Below, in pieces: positions 24,960 through 39,499 of a stretch of DNA of 64,000 nt. The translations under genes were made by a program, and so were the position numbers. This stretch comes from Fasciolopsis buskii (Eukaryota > Platyhelminthes > Trematoda > Plagiorchiida > Fasciolidae): the NCBI GenBank assembly GCA_008360955.1, contig LUCM01009862.1, forward strand, positions 186,001 through 250,000. Direction: 5' to 3'. The notes beneath the pieces were generated by a model. That model was not told where the DNA came from, did no database searches, and saw only the letters and a program-made list of their open reading frames with translations. Numbering within the stretch: the first letter of the stretch is position 1; the number at the start of each line of letters is the position of its first letter.

Positions 24960-27900
24960 TCTTGGGCACATCAAAACACATTCATCTACTGATCTTCGAG
25001 CCTCAATGTTTGCAAATGACGTCCACTACTCATGTTGTTTTCAAGACTTGTATGCACTAGTTGGTATTTTCCACCGCGTGTTGTAGTTCTAGGATCTTAG
25101 GCATATGGCCACGTTAACAGTCATGCAGTGAATATCAGATGGAATTCAAGCCACTTATTGCCATGCTAAACATGTTTTTCTTGTTGTTTTGACTGCAGAC
25201 CACGAAAAAGTAAAACAAACAGGGGCAGAGGTGTGATTGGGCTCTCAAGCGTACACCAGAAAGATCGGCAGACTTTAGTGATTCAGACTTCGGATGCACC
25301 TGGATTCAGGGCTACAGAGGTTGACAGGGTGCCAGATGAGCAAATATCACTGCCTTAGATAGGCATTTTTCTATTCTCCAGAGGCAGTTTGCAGTCAGCA
25401 GAAACTTGTTAAAGGCAAACCCTTCGTTTATTCTACCAGACAGGACAAAATAGATCATCGTTATTTCTTTTCTTTTCTCCTGTACAGAAACTTGGGACGT
25501 TGAAATCATCCGAATCTATCAAAGAGTTTGATGAACACGTGCTATGAAATGAGGTGGGCTATTCCTGGGACAGTTTGTTATTAGACTCACAAAAGCTGCA
25601 GCCAACTGAGGCATATACGAACAACACGAATAAGCAGGGGTGTTGCGGGCATTTGCTGCTGATCCGCGCAAAACTGTTCAACCGAATGGTTAGCTTGATC
25701 CTAAGCTTATCACATGCTTGGCTCTCGGGCTCAGAACAATCCCAACTCCAGCAAGAACAGCAACGCAAGAGACTAAGTCACACCCTGCAGACTTAAACAA
25801 AGAACAAAGGTCGCATATGGGCCTTGAACCACAATAAAAACCGGGGCCTTTATGCACAACTAGAAGTTCATAATTTGCCGGCACGTTTCTTGTAGGGGGT
25901 TGTGTTTGTTCATGTTGTCGTAGTTGCTTGTGACAGTTGCAACAATAGTGATTTTTCCCACAGAAAAGAGTTCATTATGTCCGTTTTCTCGATTGCAATC
26001 CTTGTCGTTTACCGTCGGCATTAAGTCCCCCAAGTCTGCAAAATTTTTGCTCACATAAACCCTGACATCAGGGATAAAAGTGCATCTGAAACCAAACAAA
26101 GTGATACCTAGGATGTAGCAGAAAATAAGAAATAATAGTCTTCTAAGTATTAAACGAGAAGCGATTTGTTAAACTAACCCGATACAAAAGCATAAGTCTG
26201 TGGTTGCAGATTACAGTCAGAGGGCAACAGGCCACTCCCAATTAATTCCCACTTTAATAATCCCAATAAACAATTCAAAATAAACTCTTGTTTGCGTATG
26301 GATGTTGCAGGTCGAATGCACTGTGCTAAAGAAGAGTAAGTACTTTTGAATACCAATACAGCTTCTCGAGAACGAATAGGTATTAATTTGCAATAAAATG
26401 CCAAATTAACTTAACATAAGTGTCATCCATAGAGCTGAAATGCGGCATCATATTTTTTAGGCAAAATTCCATACAGTACAATGAATAATGTGCATAATTG
26501 GTGAATTCAGTTTAGGGTCATATGGCAATCTTTTAAACGCTGTCTGTCCAATACGCGGAGCCAACCCCAAGAACGATGAGAAATGGTTGCTAATTTTGTT
26601 TCAACCAAATCAACGTTGGTTTCTTAAATGGACACATTATCCATGCACAATTCTCACGAACCGCATAAGTGTCTAAGTGTGGAGACGGCGTGCCCCGGCA
26701 GTATAGGACGCCCCTAACGGATGACAGCTACACAGAAGAAACCAGTCGTGAGCATCCAGACAGATTTTATCTAAACAGTCTTGGACAGAACAGTGGTATT
26801 TCGAGCTAATAGGTTTCCATTGTCGTACACACAAGCACGCTGTTGAGTATTTTCTTGAGTGCTGTTGGCTCTGAATGAGATACCACTTGAAGGCATAGAG
26901 AAAACCACAAAATTTGAAAGCGTGGTAAAACGAAAGTGAGTAGCGAATAAACCGTGATTAGTGCAATCTTGGAGAACGTATTCACTTCAGCCAAGATCTA
27001 AATACGCGTACGTAAGCAAACAGATTATCTGGTACTTCGTGTATTTTGTCAGCTCACCTGAAAAAAAGTTGGAGCACTTCTCGCGCAGTGCCTAAATTTC
27101 AGCATTTTGATTACTCAATTTCATTTCTTGTAAAGGCAGACAAATTACATGAAACAAGTTAATTCAGTCAGAGTAACATGAAACTCCCAAGCCAGATCAT
27201 TTGCATTTGATAAACTACGGTCCATTTGTATGGCAGCACGGCTTGCTAGATGTAACAGTTATACTTCATTTAATGGGAAGTCATACTGTATAAGTATTGC
27301 TGACGTGTTTTCTATATTTCTTCAAATACATTGGATTTCTTCCTCTTACAAGAACCAGTATCAAATAGATTGAGTAAATCCGTCAAAGGCGTGGCTCTCA
27401 TTCGCCCGAACGCACCACATGCACAACCGGCCAAAGATGATTTGAATTACCCATGGTAATTCTCCTCACGTGCCTCCCTGCATGACCCGATTTAGCACAA
27501 ATTGAGTCGTATGCACTTCACAATTTCCAGTTATCGGTGGAAAACTTACGATTGTCATCTCGTATATCACTATCCAAAGTATGTACTTGAATTTTCATTT
27601 CTGATCGATAAGGCGTCATTCTACAAGTAGCAGCATTCTGCGGAGTTGAAATCAATTGTTTTCTCATTCGAGCTTGGTATTCCCTGACCCGACCGGGAAT
27701 GACAGTCTTGATACGTATGACACCAACAGTATCAACTTACATTGGAAGAAGTTATTTTATTTGCTTCTAGTTTGGCTTTTCTTAACAAAATAGCATAATT
27801 CTCTGAGGGTCTCTCTAGATGGTCTACAGAAAAGTAGTAGGGTAACAAAGACTGCCATGTTCACTGAAACTCTGATACGTTAGTTTGTCCACTAGAGTTT

Positions 27901-30900
27901 AACTTCTTCCTCATTTTTCTCCATTTCCGGTAGCTTTCGAGGTGGATTGTTACCATAACTGCAGTCTTTTGCGATCAGCTAAAGAGAATAAAAGACAAGT
28001 ATTTTTGACCGTGAAGGTAATTCGTAGGGGTTATGAAAAGAAATTTGCTTTTCTTTGCTCCCCCTATTTCATAGACTTCTACATTTTTTGTTTCCTCTGG
28101 CTTTCATATGATAACCGCTAAGCATTATTTAGACATCTCGGACTTTCTTAATTAGGTCCTATATAAACTACAATAAACTCAAGCTTCCGGACAATCCATG
28201 CAACAAACAGGAACATCACGAGTCCATATGTGTGACCCAATAAAAGTTTTCTTAAAACGGTATGAACTCTGTCTTAACTTAAGTACGGGAATGTCCGGCT
28301 ACTATAACCCAAATCAGGCTGCCTAAAAATCCACGGGTCTATTGGACGATGGTCAATATTTACTATTCAACAGCCAGGGGACTACCACGCAACAGAAAAA
28401 AATCTATAAAGCCTGCTCGTGTTTGCCTTGATACAAGTATTTTCCAGCAACTCTCTACAGCTTAAAACTCCCTTTCAAGTGTAAAAACGAATGAATGATT
28501 TGATTAGCACGCCTAGCAACAGCAAACACACGTATCAGGGTAGGCTCACTGTGATGCTTGCCGTTGTAATTAAAACTGATTCCTGGCCAACATAATGCCT
28601 TAATCTTGATTCACGAAACCGAGTATCAGTAAGTCGTGGTGATAAGTTTGGTCACCGGTCGGGATATTTTCTACTAATCGCTTTAAGAAGCCCAAGAAGT
28701 GAGGAACAAATCTAACAGGATTACACTGCTTTTTGGACAGGCATTGCCGAAATCCCATCATCCACTTAACCCAACGGAGAAGGTAGAATGGTCTCAGAAA
28801 TCGGCATTGATAGTAAATTTGTCTTTTAATTGCCCACTTGACACACCACATTCTTGTTTATCAAAATGAGAAATAACAAGATCTATTCCTTGAGGGATTT
28901 CAGTGAACCATAACAGTATTCCACTCAGTCTTCCGTCGTGTATGCGATAAGGCACTAACAATTACATACATGCAGGGAACACCCTTTTAGATTAATTTTA
29001 CAATATGAATAGGTTGACTATATGATACAATATCTAGAGCTGTTTTGTAAACAGTTTACCGTAATTTTTCACATTTCTACAGATGAATTAAACCAACGAA
29101 TGACCGCTCAGTCCTTAGTACCAGACGCAGTGCTGAAAGTAACCCCTTTTTGTCGGAATTTTAACTGCCTATGAGAGGAAAGTAGATAAGTGGTTATAAA
29201 TTTGGTTGAAAAACCGATCTAAATTCATCCTGATTTAGTGGTTTTGAATCCAGTAGGGATGCATGTGAACAGTGCAAGGCTTAAAAATCTTCTTAATTAG
29301 TTTGCCTGAAAAAACGCTACTTATTGTGGTAGTTAGAACATGGTCCGTTTTCGCCTTCTGTCGTGTCTCAAAGCTATACTGGCTAGCATTTCGGTTAGAA
29401 ATAGGCACCAGATTTGAAGTGAAAGTGAATGATTTTCGCACCACACTAATGGCTATGGACAGGAAATTTAAAGACTTAACTGCGAAGCAAAATTGAGTAC
29501 TTGTGTGTGTTGATATTAAAGCAAAATGCCGCTAAATACAACGACTCCCTTGGTGAAAATTGCAATAACGAAAGTTAGATTGAGATAAGTGGATATAGTC
29601 CAACAAAATTACAGAGGATGAAGTGGTACATGAAATGGCCTGGTTGGCAGTGAGCTTAGAGGGCAATTTCCTTATGAGCATGATCTAGGCACGACTAAAT
29701 GTAAAACCATGAAGGATTAACCCATCTTGATATCAGAGATCGTGAGGGGACCAAGTTAGGAATCACAATATATGCTAGTGCACAGACTTAAACATGACCT
29801 GTTTCAGGAAATGGTGAAACATAACTGTCAGTTGATACCACCACTATCAGAAGTCGAAATGAGAACGGATGAAAACTGCGCCGCTATTTCGTCACATCAA
29901 CATAGTGGATGATAACATATCGATAAAGCAGCTTTTCAAAAACGGGAGTAATTTATCAGCACTACCATACCTGACAGCTAATGAGGGCCACGTGGTTAAT
30001 CATTTTAACATTTCTTCTTACGTAAAATAGAACCTCAAAAACAACAAGACATTATAGAAAATCGATCCAAGATTAGTAGTGGCACGAATGTGACAGGAAG
30101 AGAGGGCATGGTGGCAGGAATGACGCTGACCGTACTGGCAGCTAGATGGCGGTAAGTAAATGCCGGTTGAAAAATTGATTTCTTCTTTGTTCGACCTGTG
30201 GCTGATTGATCTACACTGATCGGTGCGATGCACGCTTTAGCGCTTAGGCGATAAACTATTGGGCTCTAAACGTCTTCCTTTGAGCTTCTGCCGGTTATTT
30301 GTAGATTCGGTGACATATTTCTAGCTTAGTGTTCGATCTCTTGTGTGCGCTGGCGTAATTCTACCGTTTCTAACGTTCATGGTTCAGCAGTCAGATGCAC
30401 TGATTAGATTCTTGCCTACTTCTCTGGCTCGTTTGTTTCCTAGAGTACGGCCGATTACCTGTGACATCACTATTGCAGAAATTTACTCTGTGTTGTGTAC
30501 TTGCCCGGATTCATCAAAGTGCAACTGACGTCAGTTTCCTGCATAGCTGTATTCAAATTTAGCACGATATCAACAACAACATTTTTTGTGTTAATTTTTG
30601 ACGATTCAATCTAGATTCTTTAACCAACCCACAAATCGATGTAAGTAATTGATCCCTCATCGAACCTGATAAACCGCTACAACATAACCCATATATTGCT
30701 AATGCATTTGTTAATGCCCTTTTACCGTTGCCCTTGGTAGCGAGAGATTTATTTTAAGCTTAATGTGATCAACTGGTTCTGAAGTGTAAACTCATTTTCC
30801 ATTGATTCACAGAACTAGACAATTTATTCAATTCCACACATCAAAATTCACTCCAGAATAGCTCAGCTCAATTTCTATTCACTTCCAAATTCTGTTATCA

Positions 30901-33900
30901 TTATTTTTTAATAACACAAACTGGTATTGCGCATCTTTTGATTGCATTTGGCTCAGTACATTCAACCGAATTCGTTGCTCATAACGGGTTATTGCTCGAT
31001 AATTAACAATAAAATTATCCTGGAGGATGTTTTTTGCGTCGCTACCACAGACTTTACAGGGTAGTCAGATGTGTAAAATTTCTCACTTCTTCCGATTAGG
31101 CCATAATCGCAAATGGATTGCAATGGATGAAAACAAGAGAGGTCAAAAAATTAAACTGGTTCGAATTGAATAACCAATCTCTCAGACTTTTCAGGTATTA
31201 GGGGAAGAGCAATTAATTCTTACAAAGGCTCATTTTGGACAAAGCTGTGTTAACTTACCATTTTATTACTTTGTTATAATAGTTTTCTCGACAACTCTGC
31301 TCATATCCTCTATCAAATAATCACTTCTGGGACTATTTGGCAATATAAAGTACGATGGAGAAGGTAAAAGAATTTTTTCCAAGCCAGTCTACGTTCACAT
31401 CCAGAAAGTGCGTCGAGCAGTTGAAACTTTCATCCCAACTCTGGCCAACGCTAATTAATCAGTAGATTATTTAGTAAACTCTAATCCACCATTTCAAATG
31501 ATAACCCAGACGGGTGTTGATTCAATAATTCATTTCATTCAACCCTTATTAAAATGAATTTCCCGAGGAAAAGTTTGAAGTTAATTAGTCTAAATATAGC
31601 ATTATCTTTTGTCAAAATCCAGATCGGTGGGTTCTCTGTTAGCAGATACAGCTTCCAATTTGGTTATTATCTTGTTATCCGAGTTTACTGTTTCTGACAT
31701 TCTCGCATTTTGTGTTCAATGGTTCTGATTGGCAGTCAAATTGTTATTCAATGCTCAAAGCACCTTGTCGGACACGCGGAGTTTTGTTGTCTGCTGAAGT
31801 CTGTTCTGCGATGATTACCATTCATTTATCATGAGGCGACTTCTTCTATGGCCGGCTGTCGCTGGCTGGTCGGTGACGTCGGCCGAGTAATCCTATTAAC
31901 ATTTTTTGGCACCAGTTTCCGCTTTTTTGTAATTTGCAAGGCGTCCAGTGATATCGCTCACGTCCAAAATTCTTGAAATCCAGTGGATTTTCCACTTAAG
32001 GGGTTAGGGCCTCGTGTCATCTGGAACATCTGCAGGTATTTACGTAAGCCACAGTGGCTTTTATATTCCGTCCAGCTGTGTTGTTTCATCAATTATACGA
32101 TGATCATTTAAGACAATCAAGAAAAAATCGGAACAATTGCGGTCTTTTCTTAGGTGATCCTTTGTCTTGTTCGTGTTTGGCCCCCCACCACAGTAGATCG
32201 GTTTGTTAGGGCCCTTGGGTGGTGCGAAACGAATTTCCAGTTCGATTTGAGTGTGGAATGTAGAGTGCATAAATGCCACTGAATTTAACAAACCTTACAT
32301 GCTATGTAAGCAGTTAGGTGTTTCGAACTTTTCATTTGCGTCTTAGGCAAATCGGAAACTATGCATCTATCTTGTTTAAACGGGCCTCAGAAATTTTTCG
32401 CCTGGATAAAAAACAAGGCCCATAGGCAACTTACAAAATTTTTGACCGGTTGGTAGAGAAAGTAATCATTCGATAGCTCCACGCTAAACATTAATCCGAT
32501 ATATCGCTTACCAGAAACCCTGTGGAAATATGCGGTGCTGTCACAAGCAGAAGTTCCACATGGAGCTATCTAGTATACAAAGTAACTGGCAATCCTTCGG
32601 CTTGGTAGACCGTGCTGATGACTGGATTCTTTAAATACTTGTCTAAAACACCCTCAGTCATTTGAGTTCCATTATCAGCCTATTTTAAATTGAATGATTG
32701 CGGATTTTACTGGCATTCGCAGCGAAAAGCCGTTTTCCAACTTTTAGATTACTGAGGACCGAATCTAAGATGTTTACATGATTAAAATATTAGCTAAATC
32801 GCAGAAACTTCATGGATTTTGCATTTGCATTGACTAATATTCGTTTGGATGAAGAATCCTACGTGGAGAAGATGGAGAATGATGTGGTACACCAAAAACA
32901 TTGCCAGATTTTCACGCGTTCTCCGTTTCGAATATTTATTTCCCAGATTTGCATTAACGTAAACGACGGACTGGTCCAAGAACCGAAGGATAATGTACTT
33001 ACTGCTTGTTGATCCGAATTCAACCATCATTTAGTGCCACCATTGTTACTTATTTCCTGAAATCAATTCGAAGGTTGCAAATATACGTCAAATCAGACCG
33101 CAGTGTTTTCAATTTAGGTTGTGCTATTCAAGTACATTTGAAAACTTAGCTTTCGGCTCGCAGATTCCGTTAGTTAGTGAAGAGCGCCCTTAGTACCTAC
33201 ACATTTTGCATGAACTCTAGAAGGTTTACGACAAAATAATAAAAGACTTGCTTCACATGATATTCATTTCATGTTAATTTATGAGAATGAATTGCAGAAG
33301 AACATCGGTTCAACAGCACGGTGCCAAACTGTAGTTCTCCAGCAAAGGTGAACCAAATGCGAAGCGGACGCTTTCAGTTCTCTGGTCTCGTGTTCATGAA
33401 CGCTTGTTCGTTCACTGTTTGCATTGTGCATAAGTGAAGGCTAATCTAAGGGTAATTCGCAGATTGCTGGTAAATCCAGACCATGATGTAACGAATTTGT
33501 TAATTTGAAATTGAGTCAGAATTTATTTTAGTCTACTACATCAAAACATTCTTTTGGTCCTGATAAAATAAGGGTCATTTCGCGTGATTAGTTGCTCATC
33601 ACTACGATGTTTTTAATTCTACTATCAACATGATTCGTCTAGATCTCTTCGCGCAATTATAGCTTTTCCATTTGGTTGCCTTTCGCCTTTGACGTTTTAT
33701 TCTACTATGAACTTTGTGGTCAGATACTTTTCCGAGGGAGCAAAGACCAGTGCTCGACACGGATTTTTTGTACACGAATTCAATTTTTTATCCGTTCTCG
33801 TTCATAAATATTGAGGTCATTTTCATTAGGACGCATCGATGCCACCGCTTCACTATTTCTGCTTTCGGAACGCGTTAATCAAAATCAACTTGATAATGTT

Positions 33901-36900
33901 AACACCTATAAAACATTGTTACGGTGATGTGTCAAGGTTAATTTGATTCTTCCCGAGGAAACTGTTGTTACTTGCTGCATAATTCTAATGTCAGCCTCAT
34001 CTTCAGTGAAGCTACTAATCTCGGTATTCCAACGGACCGCTACATTGCACTATAGCTTACAGTTCTAATTTACCTGACTGTGAGACGTGCGCTGAGTTCC
34101 AATAAATTTAGTCCCGTAAATCCCACGTTACCTTGTGGGAGGAAGGTTTTCATGTGACCGCGTCGGTCCGACACAGATGATTTAGAAATAGCCGATTTAT
34201 GACTTCGGCTGCGAGAAGCTTAAATAATTCATTTCATCCCAGTTCTCCACCTGTAATGGATGACCATAAGGTTCGTCATTAAATGTGCTCGGATGGGAAT
34301 AGAAGAAATTCCAATGGGCAAAATATTGTATTTTGGGAACCAATCACCAGTCCCCACCAGTGCAAAAATTAGTCTTATTGCAAAGACCAGATAGGACAAA
34401 GTCGGCTAGTGGTCGTATGTACCACCAGCTGATAGTTAAAACATGCTGCGTGGGGGGGGGCGGGAAAGATCGCATAATAAACCACTGGTTTCGACAAATT
34501 GTATTGATTCATCTGTTGCACTCCAAAACGAACGAGGTAAACCAAAATTAATTTTACTGAAAACAGAAGACCAGTGTACTTTACCTAGAATGGCAAATCC
34601 ACACTCGCACTATGCATCCAAAAGTGAAACTAGAGAGCTGACTTAGGATCAATATGTTTTACTTTAGATTAAGCAGACAGAAAGATAAATGGAGCATTTT
34701 GATCACCATCTTAATTAAACTGTTGACCGCAGAACACACCCATCACCTTTATTTCAACCCAATACCTCCAACCTCAAGTACAAGTCACGGTGCACCATAA
34801 ATGCCTGTGTTAGCCAAGCAGATTAACATAATAATAGCCGTCAGGCGAGAAAATATGCTTCCAAAACCACCGCTTGTTCATTGGACTGCAGTCTTTGTGC
34901 ACCAAGTCGAGGGAATTCTTTTCACACAGCCCTGACTGACGTTGACTCAAGTATTTCCTGCTTACCCTTTCTTAGTTTATTTTTAGTTGAAAACCGAGGC
35001 ACTCGTGTAAAAAACAACATTTTCAAGGTGGCAGACGCGGCGCATGTTAAATATTCACAACGCGTCAAATTCCAAGATAACGTTACGAGTTTCACTAGTT
35101 ATCTGACTCATGATTCAGTAATACTGACCTTGCTTCCGTTTCTATTTTTACCTGGAACAGAAGCCGGAAATAATTTATCCGTATAGACCTCTTTTCTTCT
35201 GACTCTTACAGTCGCCTGCCAATCTTCAGAAACCTCCCGGATATGGATTGCGAAGGTCAGAGACACTGTCCTCAAAACACTTTTCCATAACTAAAAAAGA
35301 TACATTTTGGTCCGTCAACTTCATAGAGTAAAAGTTTGCAAATCATCTCTACAATACCTTAAACAAAACACTAACAGTTAATTTTGTCAGTTTTTCAGTC
35401 TTGAAAAGCAGCGAAATGCTTTCAATTCTGTCAACTGAAGGATTGTGAAAATGGGTTGTTAAATATGAGCTACTGATTTGTTATGAAGCGCTTCAGATCA
35501 TTGGTCAAGACAAAGCCTCTGGGGGCGTCACGTTTAGACTGTATCTCTTTGCCGGAGAGAACGCATTTTTTGAATTTCCAAGTCATTGCACATTCTGCGA
35601 TCAGGATAATGAATACAAAACTGCCGTTGGACAATAACTTCAAGGTTCATCGGTTGTTCTTGCCGTGAATTCCATACAAAACTTTGTATTGAAACATTTT
35701 AAGGTTTCACATTTTACCCCACGATGTGACGGGGAACGTAACTCTTGCAAACTCGTCTCTATATTTACGGCCGTTTGTGAGCACTTCAATTGAAATAAGG
35801 GCCGAGATATGATGACTTTGAGGCGTACTTCACAAGTAAACAAAACCCACGAAGAGATTTCTGCAGCGATTAATGTGGTTTGCAAAAAGGTTATCAAAGT
35901 AGACCAGCCAGATTTCAAAACTGCTTGAAGGTACGATCACTGCAGAGAATGTACAAAGTAAACTGGGCCTGTGCTGAGTTTTTACTTCTTCAGCCTATTA
36001 GTTAAACGAAACGACAGGTGCACGGTGACGAAATGGACAGTCTTTATGCGAACTGTTAAATCTCACTCTCCAGCATTCCTGCAACACTGTTTTGAAAGAT
36101 ATTTAATTAACATTTTAGTATCGCCCCTCCCCTATCAAATGTTTTCAATTGAAGTGAATAAGAGTAAAAGTGCATTTCTGCTCATCAAGGACAACACAAC
36201 TCCTCATCCAGTTTCTTCTCTCTCATTGAAACGTGAGCCTGTGAAACGAATAGACAGCTTGAAACCTGTACATCTTAGCAGATGGGGTTAAAAGGAGCTA
36301 TATCCTTACACTATGAACACGGCTTTTTACATGGCACTCAGAAAAACTAACACTGAAAGTGCTTCTGAACTTTTGCCGGCTTTCACAGGAACTAAGACTG
36401 TGCCACGATCGATGAGGAAGAAGTATGATTTACTAATGGGAACGCCGAACAGGTGACGCTGACAGAGTGGAATAACTACCTTTTTCATGTTTACAACAGC
36501 TTTTGATGAACTATATTAAATGGTGGAATTAATAAGTGGATTCAGATGATGAGTCGGTCTTGGTGATGCTGTTGCTTAACTCCCTCCCCGCAACTTTAAG
36601 ATGGCATGCGGTCTAAAAATATCACATTATGCATAATGCCGCGGTCATTTATACCAAAAGAATTGACGGCGTCTCTGAAAGATTCAGCATAACCATCGCA
36701 AAATGGAAGAAACTGAACTAAGGTACCATGTATTACTTTTTCTCCAGTTGGATGTGGGTTGCTAGCTAGCACATTTTAATGCACTAGGATGGAGCTAACC
36801 CCTTCATTTTTTACTCGATATAAGCACGACTTTAACAAGAGCTGCATTATGAAGAAAATACGCAGGGTCACCTTGGTCTCCTTTAGTCGTTTGTTTGAAA

Positions 36901-39000
36901 ACTGAAAAGTGTATTGTGGAAATGTGCACTTGTTCATTGCTCTCTTCATTCCCCACTTCATTTCGATCAAAGTAATGTTTGTGGACAGTTGTGATAAGAG
37001 GGAACTTGAGCCGCATGGGTCACACAAGAGGTAATGAACAGACGGATAACTTTTATACTTCATTCTGATGCCGGTTGTGTTTTCAGCTGGACTTCGGAAA
37101 CGCGCAAACCATAATGCGTCCTTCATTAGGACCCCGGTTGGATCGAGACCACTTCACTTTGAAAACCGTAAACTGTCATCTTAAAAGCAAATTAGTCTAG
37201 CCAGTTTACATGACCTACTGAAAATTGGTATCCTTGTGGTAGGCCCAAAGAAATTTTAAATCACTCAGATTTTTCATATACAATTAAGCCCCATCTACCT
37301 GCACATGTTGACGGAAAACTAACGCAGCCCTTAGCTTCATCGCTAACAAGCAAATTCGAGAGTGGGAGAAAAGGAATTTCTTTCTTTTTGGTTCATAGAC
37401 CGTTTTCCTTATATTGGCGCAAACTGCAGTTTGGGTGAAACTGTTAGCATATTTTGTCTCGTTCCAACCGCACTAACGTAAGCAAAGCGCCTGAATGGTA
37501 TTTAGTTCAGGATGACCGTTTCCAGCTAACATAAATCACGAACAATTGCGGATCATAAACCGCTGTATTTCCCGAAGGCAGTCACCCAATAAGCCCATTT
37601 AGGGGTGTGCAAATTGGACTACTGATTCACTGCTAATGATCACCGATACCTGCAGACAAGATAAGAGAGTTGGGTGTTTGTTTGCGCACCTCATGACGGA
37701 GAAGGAAATTCAGCTGTCACCGTGGCTAGTAAGAAAGAAAAAGGTGGATGGAATGTCTCTCTTTCGCCCCGTGGCTATTATACCTGATAATGAAAATTCT
37801 AATCAATCAAGAACTTAAGGGGTGCTGTCGACTGAAAGTGACCACCAGAGAAAACCATCAGCATTTAAAATCAATTATTTTGACCAGTAGAATGTGCTTT
37901 CTAATTAACCGAAGTGCTCGACAGGATTCATCAAGTGTAAGTCATGGACTGGTTAGATCATGGGCAGTTGATGGCCGAACGTGAATATGAAATCGGCAGA
38001 TGCTGCAAAATACCTGGCTACATTTGTGATAATTCAGTAGGGAAAATTGTTTTCCAGTTCAAAGATCGAAAGTCACTTTGTTTTCGGTTTGACAGTCATT
38101 GTATGCCTTTAATCAGGACAAACAATGGCCAATAATTTACATGGTGCCTTTTAACTACCTAAACGTCCAGCAAATTTTCCATTTATCCTAACACTATGAT
38201 TCCGTTCCTTTTGTTAGCAAATTGATTAGAAACAGCTGTCACTAGGATTCGAAATGAAGCAGCCCTAGACGGCGAAAGTTAAAAACCATATTCTAGAGTT
38301 ATGGGCTCCAAGCGTTTTCCACACGTTTACCTGCATAATGCAGTTCACTTTTTTACAATTTGCCTACATTTATCACAGTGACGAAGGTTATATTACGGCA
38401 ATACTACTGCAAACACTTCCAGCTGCTGCAAGGTTTTCACTTCAATTTCAAATATAGTTTTTCAAATAAATATGGGAAAGAGTATTGGAAGGTGACGAAG
38501 TAATTAGATGAATTCATATTTTAGGTATCACCTCTCTCCGCTTTCTGTTGTAAAGGCTGTTTCTTACGACGGGTCTTTAACAGTTAGGAGTTTTAAAGGC
38601 AGCAGTTTTTCCTTGCTAAGTATAATAACAATTTGAAGAACTGAGCATGGGGATTCTCGGAGGAGGTTGCTCTTTACGTCACCTTTAGGATAGAGACTAT
38701 CGATCGTCATTAATCACGTGGTACTTGAAAAATATGACTTCAACTCGAAGCAGACCAAATCAGATTGCAGTCGTCTGCAATGCTTCGGGAACACGGAAAT
38801 TACGAAGTTGTTCTTTAAAGTCCGTCTCACAACATGAGGAAACGAGTTGCGTTACATGATATCAGCCCCAATTCAACTTTTGCAAATTGGAAAAGGCCCA
38901 AGGGATCGTAGTGGACCCACATTACTTGGTTCTAGGTCGAAGGCATGTAACATGCTGATTTATTAATTTTATCGCAGACTATCCGCCGAAACGATGACGA
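24960..39000. other. Long AT-rich stretch without a supported gene
   Basis: Fourteen kilobases have only chance-like open frames. The longest are 116 codons on the minus strand at 36776-37126, 106 codons on the plus strand at 35971-36291 and 101 codons on the plus strand at 34881-35186. None carries a recognised motif. Minor features are a run of nine G at 34452-34460 and a 15-nt palindrome near 32046. This is either intergenic or a large intron. Confidence 0.5.
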
Positions 39001-39012
39001 AGATCCAACAGC

Positions 39013-39408
39013 TTGTTGGTTCCAACGTTTACCCTTTGTCTTCCTGTACAAGACTTCTCACCGTCACAGAAACCGTATTTTGTGAACCCTATGTTCTTGC
39101 TGCAACAAGAATCTGTCTCGCTCAGTCTGGTGATATTCTCCAGGTCTTTATTTAGCCTTTCAGATAGAAAATTCACGCGAGCTCTGGAGTATGAGGAATT
39201 TGTCCGAATCTTGCTGCTAACTTGCACCGTTCGCCTGATGCTGAACCCTCATTGGGTCATTTCGCTTCCGTTTAGTAAACCCATGGTTGGCTTATCGCTT
39301 TGCTTGCAACATATTTGTGCTTCGTTTCAACTAAAGTGGTATAATTGTGGGTCCCGTTTGTACGCTCAAGTTTGTTCCTCTCGATTTCTGCCGATTCTTC
39401 ACCATTGA
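39013..39408 (+). CDS. Longest gap-free open frame, 131 codons, unrecognised (doubtful)
   Basis: This is the longest uninterrupted frame in the window outside N-containing sequence. It lies in a GC-richer patch (lines at 39181 and 39241 count about 52% and 47% G+C). The peptide is rich in Leu, Ser, Phe and Cys, with hydrophobic stretches, and shows no domain I know. The minus strand of the same patch is also partly open (38979-39227) and more hydrophilic, with charged residues, so a decayed mobile-element ORF on the minus strand is at least as likely as a plus-strand gene. A run of nine G follows at 39486-39494. Confidence 0.15.
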   Translation: MLVPTFTLCLPVQDFSPSQKPYFVNPMFLLQQESVSLSLVIFSRSLFSLSDRKFTRALEYEEFVRILLLTCTVRLMLNPHWVISLPFSKPMVGLSLCLQHICASFQLKWYNCGSRLYAQVCSSRFLPILHH

Positions 39409-39499
39409 TAGCGTTCCAGCCAACTACCGGGTTGCTTTGCGAGGGACCACGTTATTTCCCATTCCACTTTCTCCTCCCATCTAACGGGGGGGGGCGTTA

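Noticed and set aside
36776..37126. 116-codon minus-strand frame as a gene
   Set aside because: No motif, no compositional contrast, and length within what chance gives in 64 kb.
34452..39494. Two runs of nine G as G-quadruplex sites
   Set aside because: Each is a single run without the four spaced G-tracts needed, and such runs are also prone to sequencing error.
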